Source: CAZGAQ01 sp964523405
Lineage (GTDB): Bacteria; Planctomycetota; Phycisphaerae; UBA1845; Fen-1342
Reading direction: 5' to 3'
Assembly: GCA_964523405.1 (NCBI GenBank)
Contig: CAZGAQ010000020.1
Location: 1 to 64,000, forward strand
DNA: 64,000 nt
Shown: positions 24,022 to 36,713 of the stretch, one piece after another
Position numbering within the stretch: the stretch's first letter is position 1
Layout of the letters: each line of letters starts with the position of its first letter
Notes under the pieces: generated by a model
Seen by the model: only the letters and a program-made list of their open reading frames with translations
Databases searched by the model: none
What the model was told of the DNA's origin: nothing
Position numbers and translations under genes: made by a program

Positions 24022-25857
24022 CTACCCTCTCGTGAGCGCTGCGATGTCGCGGAGCATCTGTTGCCGTGCGTCCTCGGGCAGGCGCGCCAGGCCGAGGCCA
24101 TCCCCCCAGCCATTGGTAAGTCCGACGCCGGCGCCGGCCGTGCGGGCCAGGTCCACCTGTGCTGACCACAGGGTCTTGTAGAGCCACGCGCAAGGTTGCC
24201 AGGCCTTGGTCCCCAGGGCAGCGAGATAGCGGACGGGCGGCTGTCGATAGAGCGGATGGCCAAGCAGCCGGTCGTAGCAGTGATCGCCGGCCTCGCCGTC
24301 GCTCCAGAGGCACAGGCTGGCCATCGAGCAATCGCTGGCGAACAGGGCCTTTTGCGGACCGAAGGAGCGCACGGCCGCGCGGAGCTGACGCATCAGCTCG
24401 ATGCCTCCCGCCGAGAGCGGCCCACGGCGATTGGGATGATGGTCATAGCCGCAGGCCGTGAACGTCTCATCCAGAACGATGCCGTCCGGATCCAGCAATT
24501 CCATGACCCAACGAGCCTGCTGCACGAGATGGTCTCGCCACTCGGGCGCGGCGACCGACATCTTCCACGTCTTGCGGATCACATCGGGGCCTTCCCAGCC
24601 GAACGGGACGGGTCGACCGGCGCTATCCACCTGAATGTAGTCCCTCATCTTGTCGTAGAGCGGTGTGCCCTCATCGAACAGCGTGAAGTGCAGGTAGACC
24701 ATCGGGTGTGCGCCGGCCCGGCGGGTGTCCGCGATTCGCGCGCGCATCTTTTCCAGGGACATTGCGGCGGGCCCCTTGGCATCCGTCGGCATCGCTGCCC
24801 ACGTCTTGCGGTCCGGGTGCAGGTAGTCGCCGAGGGCGTAGTAGTAGCCGTGCTGGGTTGCCATACCCACGTGGAAGTCCCGGAAGTGCTGCAGATCGGC
24901 TTCATATCCGCCGCCGCGCGGACCGTCGGTCGCGGCACCAGAGAGAAAATCGAAGTAGTGCACACGGAACTGGCGCGTCCAGGTGATGGGCGCGTGGTCC
25001 TCGTGATGTCCGACGCGCTGAAAGACTGCCCAGGCCTCCGGGGCGTCGCCAGCATGGAGCAGAAGATACGCTTTGAACTCGCGCGGCTGGCCGGGCAGCA
25101 ACCGGACACGGCGGCCTACGCGCCACGCCCGCCCGGACGCTCCCTGCAACGCCTGGAAGCTCGTCGGCTCCAGTGACGACGTGAACAGCGCTACGCGGGC
25201 AGGTCCGCCGTCCGCGTGGATATCCACCACGGGGACCAGCAGTGGGGCGCGAGTGGCTGTTGTTCGTGGATCGCTGGCTTCCACCTCCAGGTAATGGCCC
25301 CAGAATCCGTCGGCGCCAACCGTCCCTCGGCAGTCCTTCAGACGCCGCCGGCTATCGTCGGTCGGATCGCCCAGCGCACTTGCGGAAAGCGGCACGTAGA
25401 ACTGCTGCGTCCCCGCGTCGCGCGTCGGCCGCACGCCGGTCAGGAACCCGCAGAACACCTCGCAGGGCCGGTCGGTGCGCGACTGCAGAGTCAGAGTGGC
25501 CTCCAGGAGGTCCTCCCCCCCGGCAGCGGTCGCCCGGCGCAGTCGGTGCGTCAGCGCGACCAGGACCGGTCCGCAATCGCATTTGGGCTGAGCACAAGCG
25601 AGCGTGCGCTCGGGGCTAAGTGTGCCACCCTCGATCAGCTGACAGAAGCCGTCGCACAGGCCGACGCCTTCTGTGGGGTCACACAGCGAGCGCCCCGTAA
25701 CTACGGCCTGATCGAACAGGCCGGATTCGTGCCGATGCCAGGTGATCGCCAGGCTCTCCGGGCGTCGCGCCGGCTCCGTGCCATAGACGCGTTGGGGCGC
25801 CAGCAGGGTACTGAGCAGCGATGCTCCGCTGGCGGTGAGAAACTCGCGCCGATTCAT
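24022..25857 (-). CDS. Tat-exported putative glycoside hydrolase-like protein
   Basis: ATG 25857 begins MNRREFLTASGASLLSTLLA, a twin-arginine signal; cleavage is probably near residue 26. The 611-residue protein has a beta-rich first half (about 30-290). The second half resembles a TIM-barrel glycosidase, with DGIVLDETFTACGYDHHPN near 455-475, which could hold acidic catalytic residues, and FASDCSMASLCLWSDGEAGD near 510. I cannot name a CAZy family. It is divergently placed from a GH106-type gene, so a role in breaking down plant or algal glycan is plausible. The C-terminus ends in a helical Leu/Ala-rich tail. Confidence 0.6.
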   Translation of the reverse strand: MNRREFLTASGASLLSTLLAPQRVYGTEPARRPESLAITWHRHESGLFDQAVVTGRSLCDPTEGVGLCDGFCQLIEGGTLSPERTLACAQPKCDCGPVLVALTHRLRRATAAGGEDLLEATLTLQSRTDRPCEVFCGFLTGVRPTRDAGTQQFYVPLSASALGDPTDDSRRRLKDCRGTVGADGFWGHYLEVEASDPRTTATRAPLLVPVVDIHADGGPARVALFTSSLEPTSFQALQGASGRAWRVGRRVRLLPGQPREFKAYLLLHAGDAPEAWAVFQRVGHHEDHAPITWTRQFRVHYFDFLSGAATDGPRGGGYEADLQHFRDFHVGMATQHGYYYALGDYLHPDRKTWAAMPTDAKGPAAMSLEKMRARIADTRRAGAHPMVYLHFTLFDEGTPLYDKMRDYIQVDSAGRPVPFGWEGPDVIRKTWKMSVAAPEWRDHLVQQARWVMELLDPDGIVLDETFTACGYDHHPNRRGPLSAGGIELMRQLRAAVRSFGPQKALFASDCSMASLCLWSDGEAGDHCYDRLLGHPLYRQPPVRYLAALGTKAWQPCAWLYKTLWSAQVDLARTAGAGVGLTNGWGDGLGLARLPEDARQQMLRDIAALTRG

Positions 25858-26095
25858 CAGGCAGTGCCTCCGCGCCAGGACCGGAACCGGGCATTCTGCG
25901 CGTGACGATGCGAGCCAGACGGCCTCGCGTGACGTTGCCGAGCAAATGCGCGGACGCCCGGCGCTGTCCGCGCCACCGTATTCTACGACCAGGTGCCCGC
26001 GCGGTGCAGTTGGCGTTAGAATTCGTCCCTACCGTCGCGAGCGCGCGGCCTCGTGAGTCACCCCAATCGCGCGGCAGCCAACGGAGAGCCACGTC

Positions 26096-29000
26096 ATGAC
26101 ACGAGCACAGCAATTCCTGGGATTCCTGCTCAGCGCTGCTCTGTGGGGCGGAACGAGCCTGGCACAGGATGACCTGATGTCCGGGTTTCGCACCCCGCCC
26201 GCGACGGCCAGGCCACATACCTGGTGGCACTGGATGAACGGCAACATCACCAAGGAGGGCATTACCGCTGACCTGGAGGCGATGCGGCAGATCGGGCTCG
26301 GTGGCGCGCAAATCTTCAATGTGTCCGAGGGGATTCCCGACGGTCCGGTCCCCTTCATGAGCCCAGCGTGGCGCGAGCTTCTGCAGCACGCCGTGCGCGA
26401 GGCGGACCGGCTCGGACTCGAGCTCTGTCTGCATAATTGCGCCGGCTGGTCCAGCAGCGGTGGCCCCTGGATCAAACCTGAGCAGGCGATGCAGATTGTG
26501 GTAACGAGCGAGACGCGTGTGCGCGGGCCCGTGCAGTACACTGAGGTCTTGCCGCAGCCGCCAGCGCAGCACGACTTCTATCGCGACATCGCCGTGCTGG
26601 CGTTGCCCACGCCGCAAGACGACACGCAGCGTATCCAGGACATCAAGCCGAAGGCGGGCTACGAAGCCCGTTACGGCCAGCAACCGGTGCTCGATGAGTA
26701 TCCGCGCGCGGGCGTGGTGCTACGCGGGGACATCGTGGATCTCTCCGCCAAGCTGGCCGGCGACGGTCGCCTCGTCTGGGACGTGCCGGCGGGCGACTGG
26801 ACCATCCTACGTTGCGGCTACACGCCCACGGGGGCGCAGAATGCCCCGGCGCCGGCGTCCGGGCGCGGCCTGGAGTGCGACAAGCTGAGCCGCGCCGGGC
26901 TCGACGCGCACTGGGCCGCCGCGCTGGCCCCGTTGATCCAGGAGCTGGGGCCCCTGGCCGGCAGGACACTGAAGAACTGCCTGATCGACAGCTACGAAGT
27001 TGGGCCGCAAAACTGGACCGCCACGTTTCGCGAGGAGTTCCGCACGCGCCGCGGCTATGACCTGCTGCCGTTCCTGCCCGTACTGAGTGGGCGCGTCGTA
27101 GACAGCGGCGAAGTATCGGAGCGCTTCCTATGGGATCTGCGGCGCACGATTGCGGATCTGTTCGCCGACAACTACTACAGCTACTTCAGCCAGTTGTGTC
27201 ACCGCCACGGATTGTTGGCGTCGATCGAGCCCTACGACGGTCCATTCGAATGTCTGCTTGCGGGCAAAGACGCCGATATCCCCATGGGCGAGTTCTGGGT
27301 TGGCGGCGGGGAAAGCAATTCGTGCAAGCTCGCTGCGGCCGTCGCGCACACCTACGGCCGCAAGCTCGTCGGCGCCGAGTCGTTCACTGCAGACCCGGCG
27401 CATGGTCGCTGGCAGAACCACCCGTTTACGCTCAAGGCGATCGGCGATCTCATGTACTGCACGGGCATCAATCGGTACATCATCCATCGTTATGCGCATC
27501 AGCCCTGGCCCGAGCGGGCGCCCGGGATGACGATGGGGCAATGGGGCACGCACTTCGAACGTACGACGACGTGGTGGCCGGTCGGCGGGGCGTGGATTCA
27601 GTACCTGACGCGCTGCCAGTATCTCCTGCAGCAGGGATTGTTCGTGGCGGACATCTGCTACTTCGCCGGGGAAGGGGCCCCCGGCGACGCGCCGCATCAC
27701 CCGGCCATCAAGGCCAAGGGCTACGACTATGACACCTGCAACAGCGATGTGCTGCTGACGCGCATGGCGGTGCGCGATGGCCGGCTGGTCCTGCCGGACG
27801 GGATGAGCTACCGCGTACTCGTGTTGCCCGACACGCCTTTCATGACGCCCCAGGTGCTCACCAAGCTGATTGAACTCGTCAAGCAGGGTGCGACGGTCAT
27901 CGGTCCGCGGCCGACGCGGTCGCCCAGCTTGACGGAGTATCCTGCGTGTGACGCGACGGTGCAGCGGCTCGCCGACGAGCTATGGGGTGACTGCGACGGG
28001 AAGACCGTCAAGGAACACAAGCTGGGCAACGGGCGTGTTATCTGGGGGGTACCGCCCGAAGAGGTACTCGCCGCGCGGCAAGTCGGGCCAGACTGTGCGT
28101 TCACCGGTCCAACCAAGCGGAAGATGGCGTGGATTCATCGTCGGGTTGGCGCGGCGGATGTGTATTTTGTGTCGAGCCAGAGTGCGGGGGCCGTCGACAT
28201 CACCGGCACGTTCCGCTGCGCCGGCCGGGTGCCGGAGTTGTGGCGTCCCGACACAGGGGAAATCACTGCGGCGCCGCTGTGGTCCGAGCAAGACGGCGGT
28301 TGTGCGGTGCCGCTCCATCTCGATCCAGCGGGCTCCGTATTCGTGGTCTTTCGCACCGCAGCCGGCAAGACCGCGCACTTCGCGACGCTGCACCGGCCGG
28401 GCGAGCTAGACACCGGACCGCAGGCGCCGCGGATCGACATCCGCCAGGCGCGGTATGAGGCCGTGGATGGGGCGGGTGGCGTGGACGTGACTGCAAAAGT
28501 GACCGAACTGGTGCGTGCCGGCGAGACCAGCATCCCCGCCAACAACGCCACCTTCGGTGATCCGATCTATATGCACGTCAAGCGGCTCCGCGTCGAGTAC
28601 ACCGTGGATGACAAGCTGCTCCAGGCCAGCGCGGCGGAGAACACCACCCTGGAGCTGCTGGAGACGTCCGTCGCCGGTGCGGAGACACTACCGCCGTGCC
28701 AGCTGGTATTCACGGAAAAGGGCCAGCTTGAGTTACGGTCGTTCGAGCCCGGTGTCTACGACCTGCGCACGGCCACGGGCCAGACCGCACGGGTCGAAGT
28801 CGGAGCGGTGCCGGCGCCGCTGGAAATCACCGGACCCTGGACCGTGCGTTTTCCGCCGAACTGGGGTGCGCCGCCGAGCATCGCGCTAGACGCGTTGTGC
28901 TCATGGACCGCGCACGGTGACTCCGGCGTGCGCTACTTCTCCGGGACGGCCGAGTACGAAGGGGGATTCGAACTTTCGGCGGACTGGTTGCAGGGCGAGC

Positions 29001-29386
29001 GGTCGCTCTATCTGGAACTCGGCCAGGTGCAGTGTCTGGCCGAAGTGTCACTCAACGGCCGAGATTTGGGCGTGTGGTGGAAGCCGCCGTTTGCGGGGGA
29101 GATCACCAGCGTGGTGCGCCCCGGGCACAACACGCTCAAGGTGCGCGTCACAAACCTCTGGATCAACCGCCTCATCGGTGACGAACAGCATCCCGACGAC
29201 TGCGAATGGGACGGGATTCACCTGAAGCGCTGGCCGCAGTGGTATCTGGAGGGCCAACCGCGTCCGGCAGCGCAGCGACTGACCTTTACGACCTGGAAGC
29301 ACTATACGAAGGATTCTCCGTTGCGGGAATCCGGCTTGTTGGGACCGGTGCGGGTACGGGTGGCACAGCGTGTGCCGGTGGAATAG
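26096..29386 (+). CDS. Secreted GH106-type alpha-L-rhamnosidase
   Basis: ATG 26096 follows GGAGAGCCACGTC. The 1096-residue protein has a signal peptide (cleavage near SLA/QDD, residue 23). The opening FRTPPATARPHTWWHWMNGN and the following GGAQIFN are characteristic of the GH106 rhamnosidase barrel. LGLELCLHNCAGWSSSGGPW continues it, and the catalytic barrel runs to about residue 560. Beta-sandwich domains follow. The last (about 930-1030), with EVSLNGRDLGVWWKPPF and a paired strand, is galactose-binding-like. Enzymes of this family release terminal alpha-L-rhamnose from pectin rhamnogalacturonan, ulvan or glycosides. The neighbouring genes (Tat glycosidase, GH172 fusion) suggest a small glycan utilisation region. 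Confidence 0.85.
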   Translation: MTRAQQFLGFLLSAALWGGTSLAQDDLMSGFRTPPATARPHTWWHWMNGNITKEGITADLEAMRQIGLGGAQIFNVSEGIPDGPVPFMSPAWRELLQHAVREADRLGLELCLHNCAGWSSSGGPWIKPEQAMQIVVTSETRVRGPVQYTEVLPQPPAQHDFYRDIAVLALPTPQDDTQRIQDIKPKAGYEARYGQQPVLDEYPRAGVVLRGDIVDLSAKLAGDGRLVWDVPAGDWTILRCGYTPTGAQNAPAPASGRGLECDKLSRAGLDAHWAAALAPLIQELGPLAGRTLKNCLIDSYEVGPQNWTATFREEFRTRRGYDLLPFLPVLSGRVVDSGEVSERFLWDLRRTIADLFADNYYSYFSQLCHRHGLLASIEPYDGPFECLLAGKDADIPMGEFWVGGGESNSCKLAAAVAHTYGRKLVGAESFTADPAHGRWQNHPFTLKAIGDLMYCTGINRYIIHRYAHQPWPERAPGMTMGQWGTHFERTTTWWPVGGAWIQYLTRCQYLLQQGLFVADICYFAGEGAPGDAPHHPAIKAKGYDYDTCNSDVLLTRMAVRDGRLVLPDGMSYRVLVLPDTPFMTPQVLTKLIELVKQGATVIGPRPTRSPSLTEYPACDATVQRLADELWGDCDGKTVKEHKLGNGRVIWGVPPEEVLAARQVGPDCAFTGPTKRKMAWIHRRVGAADVYFVSSQSAGAVDITGTFRCAGRVPELWRPDTGEITAAPLWSEQDGGCAVPLHLDPAGSVFVVFRTAAGKTAHFATLHRPGELDTGPQAPRIDIRQARYEAVDGAGGVDVTAKVTELVRAGETSIPANNATFGDPIYMHVKRLRVEYTVDDKLLQASAAENTTLELLETSVAGAETLPPCQLVFTEKGQLELRSFEPGVYDLRTATGQTARVEVGAVPAPLEITGPWTVRFPPNWGAPPSIALDALCSWTAHGDSGVRYFSGTAEYEGGFELSADWLQGERSLYLELGQVQCLAEVSLNGRDLGVWWKPPFAGEITSVVRPGHNTLKVRVTNLWINRLIGDEQHPDDCEWDGIHLKRWPQWYLEGQPRPAAQRLTFTTWKHYTKDSPLRESGLLGPVRVRVAQRVPVE

Positions 29387-29415
29387 CGGAGCGCGCGCGC
29401 CACGTTTCGTGTGGC

Positions 29416-29952
29416 TCACTCGATCAGCACAAGTCCAAAGTAGTGCTGCGGATCGCGGCGGTTGCGTACGACGTCGATCGTCCAGCCCTGTTTGCGGACC
29501 GTGGCGAACACGTCGATGCCGCAGGCTTCCATCGCGGGACGTGCCTGCTTGGGATGGCGGCAGCCATCCGCCAGGGCGCACGTGGCGCACAGCAGACAGG
29601 GCCCCGAGCCCAGGCCGAGGGCCTTGTAGTGGCCGGCGAGGAAGAGTTCGCGTTCGAGCTGCACGGCGATCTTCTTGGTCGTATTCATGGATGCTTCGAA
29701 CAACAGCGCGCACTGGTACTCGTCCAGCAGCCGGCGCGTCTGCTCCGGGGTCGGCGTGTGGGGCGGGCACATCAGGCTGGCATGAAAGCCGCCGCAGCCG
29801 AACTGGCATTTCCAGCGTACCCAGCTGCCCGTCACGACATCCGCCGTGCAGATGACGCGGGCACGCTGCGCGCCCAGTCGGGTAGCGCGGTCGCAACAGG
29901 CCTGGAGTTTCGCCGAAGATCGCCGGATGCGGGTGCGGGCTGTTCGTGGCAT
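29416..29952 (-). CDS. DUF2284 predicted metal-binding protein
   Basis: ATG 29952 lies 10 nt after AGGAGG; a GTG 27 nt upstream is a weaker start. The 178-residue protein is Cys-rich. It has CQFGCGGFHASLMCPPHTPT near 50-70, where DUF2284 proteins carry their first Cys cluster, and CLLCATCALADGCRHP near 120, the second. The family is predicted to bind metal, probably Fe-S, and has no settled function. The gene is convergent with the rhamnosidase gene (29 bp apart) and divergent from the next gene. Confidence 0.8.
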   Translation of the reverse strand: MPRTARTRIRRSSAKLQACCDRATRLGAQRARVICTADVVTGSWVRWKCQFGCGGFHASLMCPPHTPTPEQTRRLLDEYQCALLFEASMNTTKKIAVQLERELFLAGHYKALGLGSGPCLLCATCALADGCRHPKQARPAMEACGIDVFATVRKQGWTIDVVRNRRDPQHYFGLVLIE

Positions 29953-30079
29953 GGGCAGGCTGCCTCCTGGGCTGGCCACGGGCTCATGCGGCCTGCACGA
30001 CCTTCGCGCGGCCGCTGCGATTCTCTATTATCCGCGCTGATCGCATCATCGTCATCCTGCCGACAAAGGAGAGCCTCGC

Positions 30080-32590
30080 ATGATGGACTGTTCTGCGCGT
30101 ACGGGTTACATGCGGGTCGGGACTCGCAATCTGTTGGGGGCGGCCCTCCTGATCGCCGGCTGCGCCGCCTGGGCGGGCGCGGATCCGGCCGTGCCGTCGC
30201 CGGATGTGCCGAACGGTGCGGTGGACCTGCGCGCCATCTTTCGCAACTGGGGGCTGAATGTGCGGGCGCAGGGCGCGCGCGGGACCTGCTCGGTGTTCGC
30301 AGTTACGGAGGCGCTCGAATACGCCGTGGCCACGCAGCGCCGCACCGGCGTTCAGTTGAGCGTTGAGTATCTGAACTGGGCATCCAACATGGCCACCGGC
30401 GCCGTAGAGGATGGGGGCTACTTCGCGGATCTGTGGAAGGGCTTCGAGGCACACGGCATCTGCCCCGAGGCGGATATGCCGTATCAGGGTGAGTTCGATC
30501 CGAACCGGTCACCCAGTGCCACGGCGGTGCAGCATGCGCAGGAGCTGCGGGGCGGCGGCCTGGAGCTGCACTGGATCAAGCCCTGGGACGTGACAACAGG
30601 CCTGACTGAACAGCAGCTCGCCGAAATCAAGCAGACGCTCAGGCGGCAATGGCCGGTGTGCAGCGGTCTCCGTTGGCCGAAGGTGGAAGCCTGGAAAGAC
30701 GACGTGCTGCAGATGGCGCCACCTGAGGGGGTGCGGGACGGACACAGTGTCCTGCTGGTCGGTTTTCGCGATGATCCGGCGCAACCGGGCGGCGGTGTGT
30801 TCATCTTTCAGAACACGAGCCAGCGCGCGCGTGACGGGTACATGACGTACGAGTATGCCCGCGCGTACATGAACGACGCCGTGTGGATCGACTGCCCGAC
30901 CCGGGCGGTGGCGCCGCCGAGCGTGCGCGAGTTGCTGGGGCCGCTGGCCGCGGCGCCGGTGGGTCGCAATCGCCGCGTCTCGAGCAATCAACAACCGGGC
31001 TGGCACAGCGAGAACCTGGACATGACATGGCTGCAGCCGGGCGAGGCTGTCGAGATGCCGCTGCTGGAGGGTCCCGGCGTCATCACCCACATCTGGATGA
31101 CCAGTCATGCCGGCTGGGCGAACGAGCTGAATGCCTTGAGCCTGCGGATCTACTGGGACGGACGAAAGGAGCCGGGTGTCGAAGCACCGCTTGGCGATTT
31201 CTTCGCGGTCGGGCAGGGCCGGCCGGAGGTCGTCGAGAGCATTCCCGTACAGGTCTCCCCCACCGGTGGGCTGACGTGCTATTGGCGCATGCCCTTCCGC
31301 CAATCCGCCCGCATCGTGATCACCAACGACAATCCGAATCGGGGTGCGGGGGTGTACTGGCAGGTCGATTGGCTGCAATTGGATACGCTGCCGTCCGACA
31401 CACCCTACTTCCACGCCCGCCATCGTCAGGAGTACCCGGCCGTGTCCGGGCAGGACTATACGATTGCCGAGCTGACCGGACGTGGGTTGTATGTCGGCAC
31501 GGTGCTAGCGGTCACGCTGGCGCAGGATGGCTGGTTCGGCGAAGGTGACGACTTCTTCTATATTGACGGCGAGGCGGTACCCAGTCTGCAGGGGACCGGC
31601 AGTGAGGACTATTTCAACGACGCCTGGGGCTTTCGGCCGCGCACGAGTCACTGGTTCGGCTCGCCGCGCTGGCAGGGCGACTCGGCGGGTGATAGCGGTG
31701 TCTGCTATCGCTGGCACGTCCTGGACCCCGTGCATTTCGGCCAGAGCCTCAAGGTGGCGGTTGAGCACAAGGGGAATCACCCGGTGGATACCGAGGGCTT
31801 CTTCGTTGAGCGTCCGGATTTCCTGAGCAGCGTCGCCTTCTGGTATCAGGAGGGTGTGCCGCCGCGCGGAGCGCCGCTGCCGCCATGGGCAGAGCGGCGT
31901 ATCCCGTGGCAGGTGCACCACTGCGTCCGGGCTTTTCGGCACGTGCAAACGACCGGCGCGGCGCGGGTCAAGGTGGACACATCCAGCCTGTTTGGTGCCC
32001 GCCCAGTCTTGCTGTGGCCCAACGAGGCCGCTGCTGCGGAGCTGACCATGCCGTTTGAGGTGGGGGAGGAAGGGCGCTACGCCATGCGGCTGACCGCCGG
32101 CACCGGACCAGACCGAGGTACGTACGAGATCGACCTGGACGGGAAGCGCGTTGCCCGCGCCGATTTTCGCGCGGTTGAGCCGGCCGAGCTGGATTTGCCG
32201 CTGGGGACTCAGGTGTTGTCGGCCGGCAGTCACCGCATTGTATTCCGCGCCACGGATGCAGACGGCGGACGGGTTGGGCCGCTGGCGGTGGAGATGCTGC
32301 GGTTGCTGAAGCTGCCCCCCGAAGCGCGCCGGGAGATGCGGACCCACAACGAGGCGCATTTCGTTCGCCTGGGCATTGGCCGGGCAATCTACGCCTACCG
32401 CTTGGCGTACAGCCAGCTTCCGGATTCGCTGGAGGTGCTCGTCGAGTCGGGCATCATGCCGGCGCGCTACCTGCTGGACGAGAATGAGCGGCCGCTGCGT
32501 GTCCATCGCGAAGGTGACTACCTCGTCGTGGAAAGCACGGGCCCGGAAGGCTGGACCCATCGCTGGCAGGGGCTCGACGCGCGGCGCTAG
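30080..32590 (+). CDS. Papain-like (C1) peptidase / GH172 (DUF2961) / GspG-like tail fusion, probable lipoprotein
   Basis: ATG 30080 (or 30083) follows AAAGGAGAGCCTCGC. In the 836-residue protein the signal has a possible lipobox LIAGC (Cys28). Residues 45-270 form a papain-fold peptidase: QGARGTCSVFA (Gln64, Cys70), DGHSVLLVGF (His222) and FQNTS (Asn245), so the catalytic set is complete. Residues about 290-650 match DUF2961, now GH172: RRVSSNQQPGWHSENLDM, GPGVITHIWMT and the GTGSEDYFNDAWG motif. GH172 enzymes act on fructofuranose and D-arabinofuranose linkages. A beta domain (about 655-750) follows. The final 70 residues (YSQLPDSLEVLVESG, then ESTGPEG) resemble the C-terminal domain of GspG-type pseudopilins. 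I know no described protein with this order. Confidence 0.78.
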   Translation: MMDCSARTGYMRVGTRNLLGAALLIAGCAAWAGADPAVPSPDVPNGAVDLRAIFRNWGLNVRAQGARGTCSVFAVTEALEYAVATQRRTGVQLSVEYLNWASNMATGAVEDGGYFADLWKGFEAHGICPEADMPYQGEFDPNRSPSATAVQHAQELRGGGLELHWIKPWDVTTGLTEQQLAEIKQTLRRQWPVCSGLRWPKVEAWKDDVLQMAPPEGVRDGHSVLLVGFRDDPAQPGGGVFIFQNTSQRARDGYMTYEYARAYMNDAVWIDCPTRAVAPPSVRELLGPLAAAPVGRNRRVSSNQQPGWHSENLDMTWLQPGEAVEMPLLEGPGVITHIWMTSHAGWANELNALSLRIYWDGRKEPGVEAPLGDFFAVGQGRPEVVESIPVQVSPTGGLTCYWRMPFRQSARIVITNDNPNRGAGVYWQVDWLQLDTLPSDTPYFHARHRQEYPAVSGQDYTIAELTGRGLYVGTVLAVTLAQDGWFGEGDDFFYIDGEAVPSLQGTGSEDYFNDAWGFRPRTSHWFGSPRWQGDSAGDSGVCYRWHVLDPVHFGQSLKVAVEHKGNHPVDTEGFFVERPDFLSSVAFWYQEGVPPRGAPLPPWAERRIPWQVHHCVRAFRHVQTTGAARVKVDTSSLFGARPVLLWPNEAAAAELTMPFEVGEEGRYAMRLTAGTGPDRGTYEIDLDGKRVARADFRAVEPAELDLPLGTQVLSAGSHRIVFRATDADGGRVGPLAVEMLRLLKLPPEARREMRTHNEAHFVRLGIGRAIYAYRLAYSQLPDSLEVLVESGIMPARYLLDENERPLRVHREGDYLVVESTGPEGWTHRWQGLDARR

Positions 32591-32623
32591 GGTGGGCGCA
32601 TGCGGCCGTCTTCGCTGGTCAAG

Positions 32624-36220
<3,597 letters not shown>

Positions 36221-36241
36221 ACGCCTGCCCTTCTCTGTCAT

Positions 36242-36713
36242 CGGAGATCGACACTGCTGCCTTCAGCGCGGTGCGGAGCCACCTGCGGCGGCTGGCCGCG
36301 CGGTCCCTGCGCATCCCTGACCGTCACCGCGTAGGGACGGCTGGGATCAACCGCTGTTGGACTAGGAGCTGGCGCGGAGTTGATCGCCGAGCGAGACGCA
36401 ACATATCTGCCTGTAATGAGTTGCAGCTTCAGTGGCTTCAGTTTGTCCGACGCGCGCACGATGTTGCAGTTCTGAAGTGCGTCGCGGTCAGGAGGAGGTC
36501 CCGTGCGGTTGTGCCCATCCCGTGCGCGAGAACAGCAGCGCACAACACGGCACGGCTCGCGCCCCCGCGGCCATACGCAAGATGGTGATTGGTAGAGGCG
36601 CCGTTGGGCCGCAGGCCGCGCAGCGGGACGGCGTGTTGCCGCGAGGTCGGCAGCCAGTCCCCGCGCGGACCAGTTGCGGGTAACATGCCGCCGGCATTTG
36701 CCGGAGGTCAGCG
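36242..36713. other. About 470-bp divergent intergenic region
   Basis: It lies between the hydrogenase-like kinase gene (-) and the AmpG-like gene (+). I see no credible coding frame; the open frames here are short and Arg/Pro/Ala-rich. It should hold both promoters, but no consensus pair or clear dyad stands out. Confidence 0.55.
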
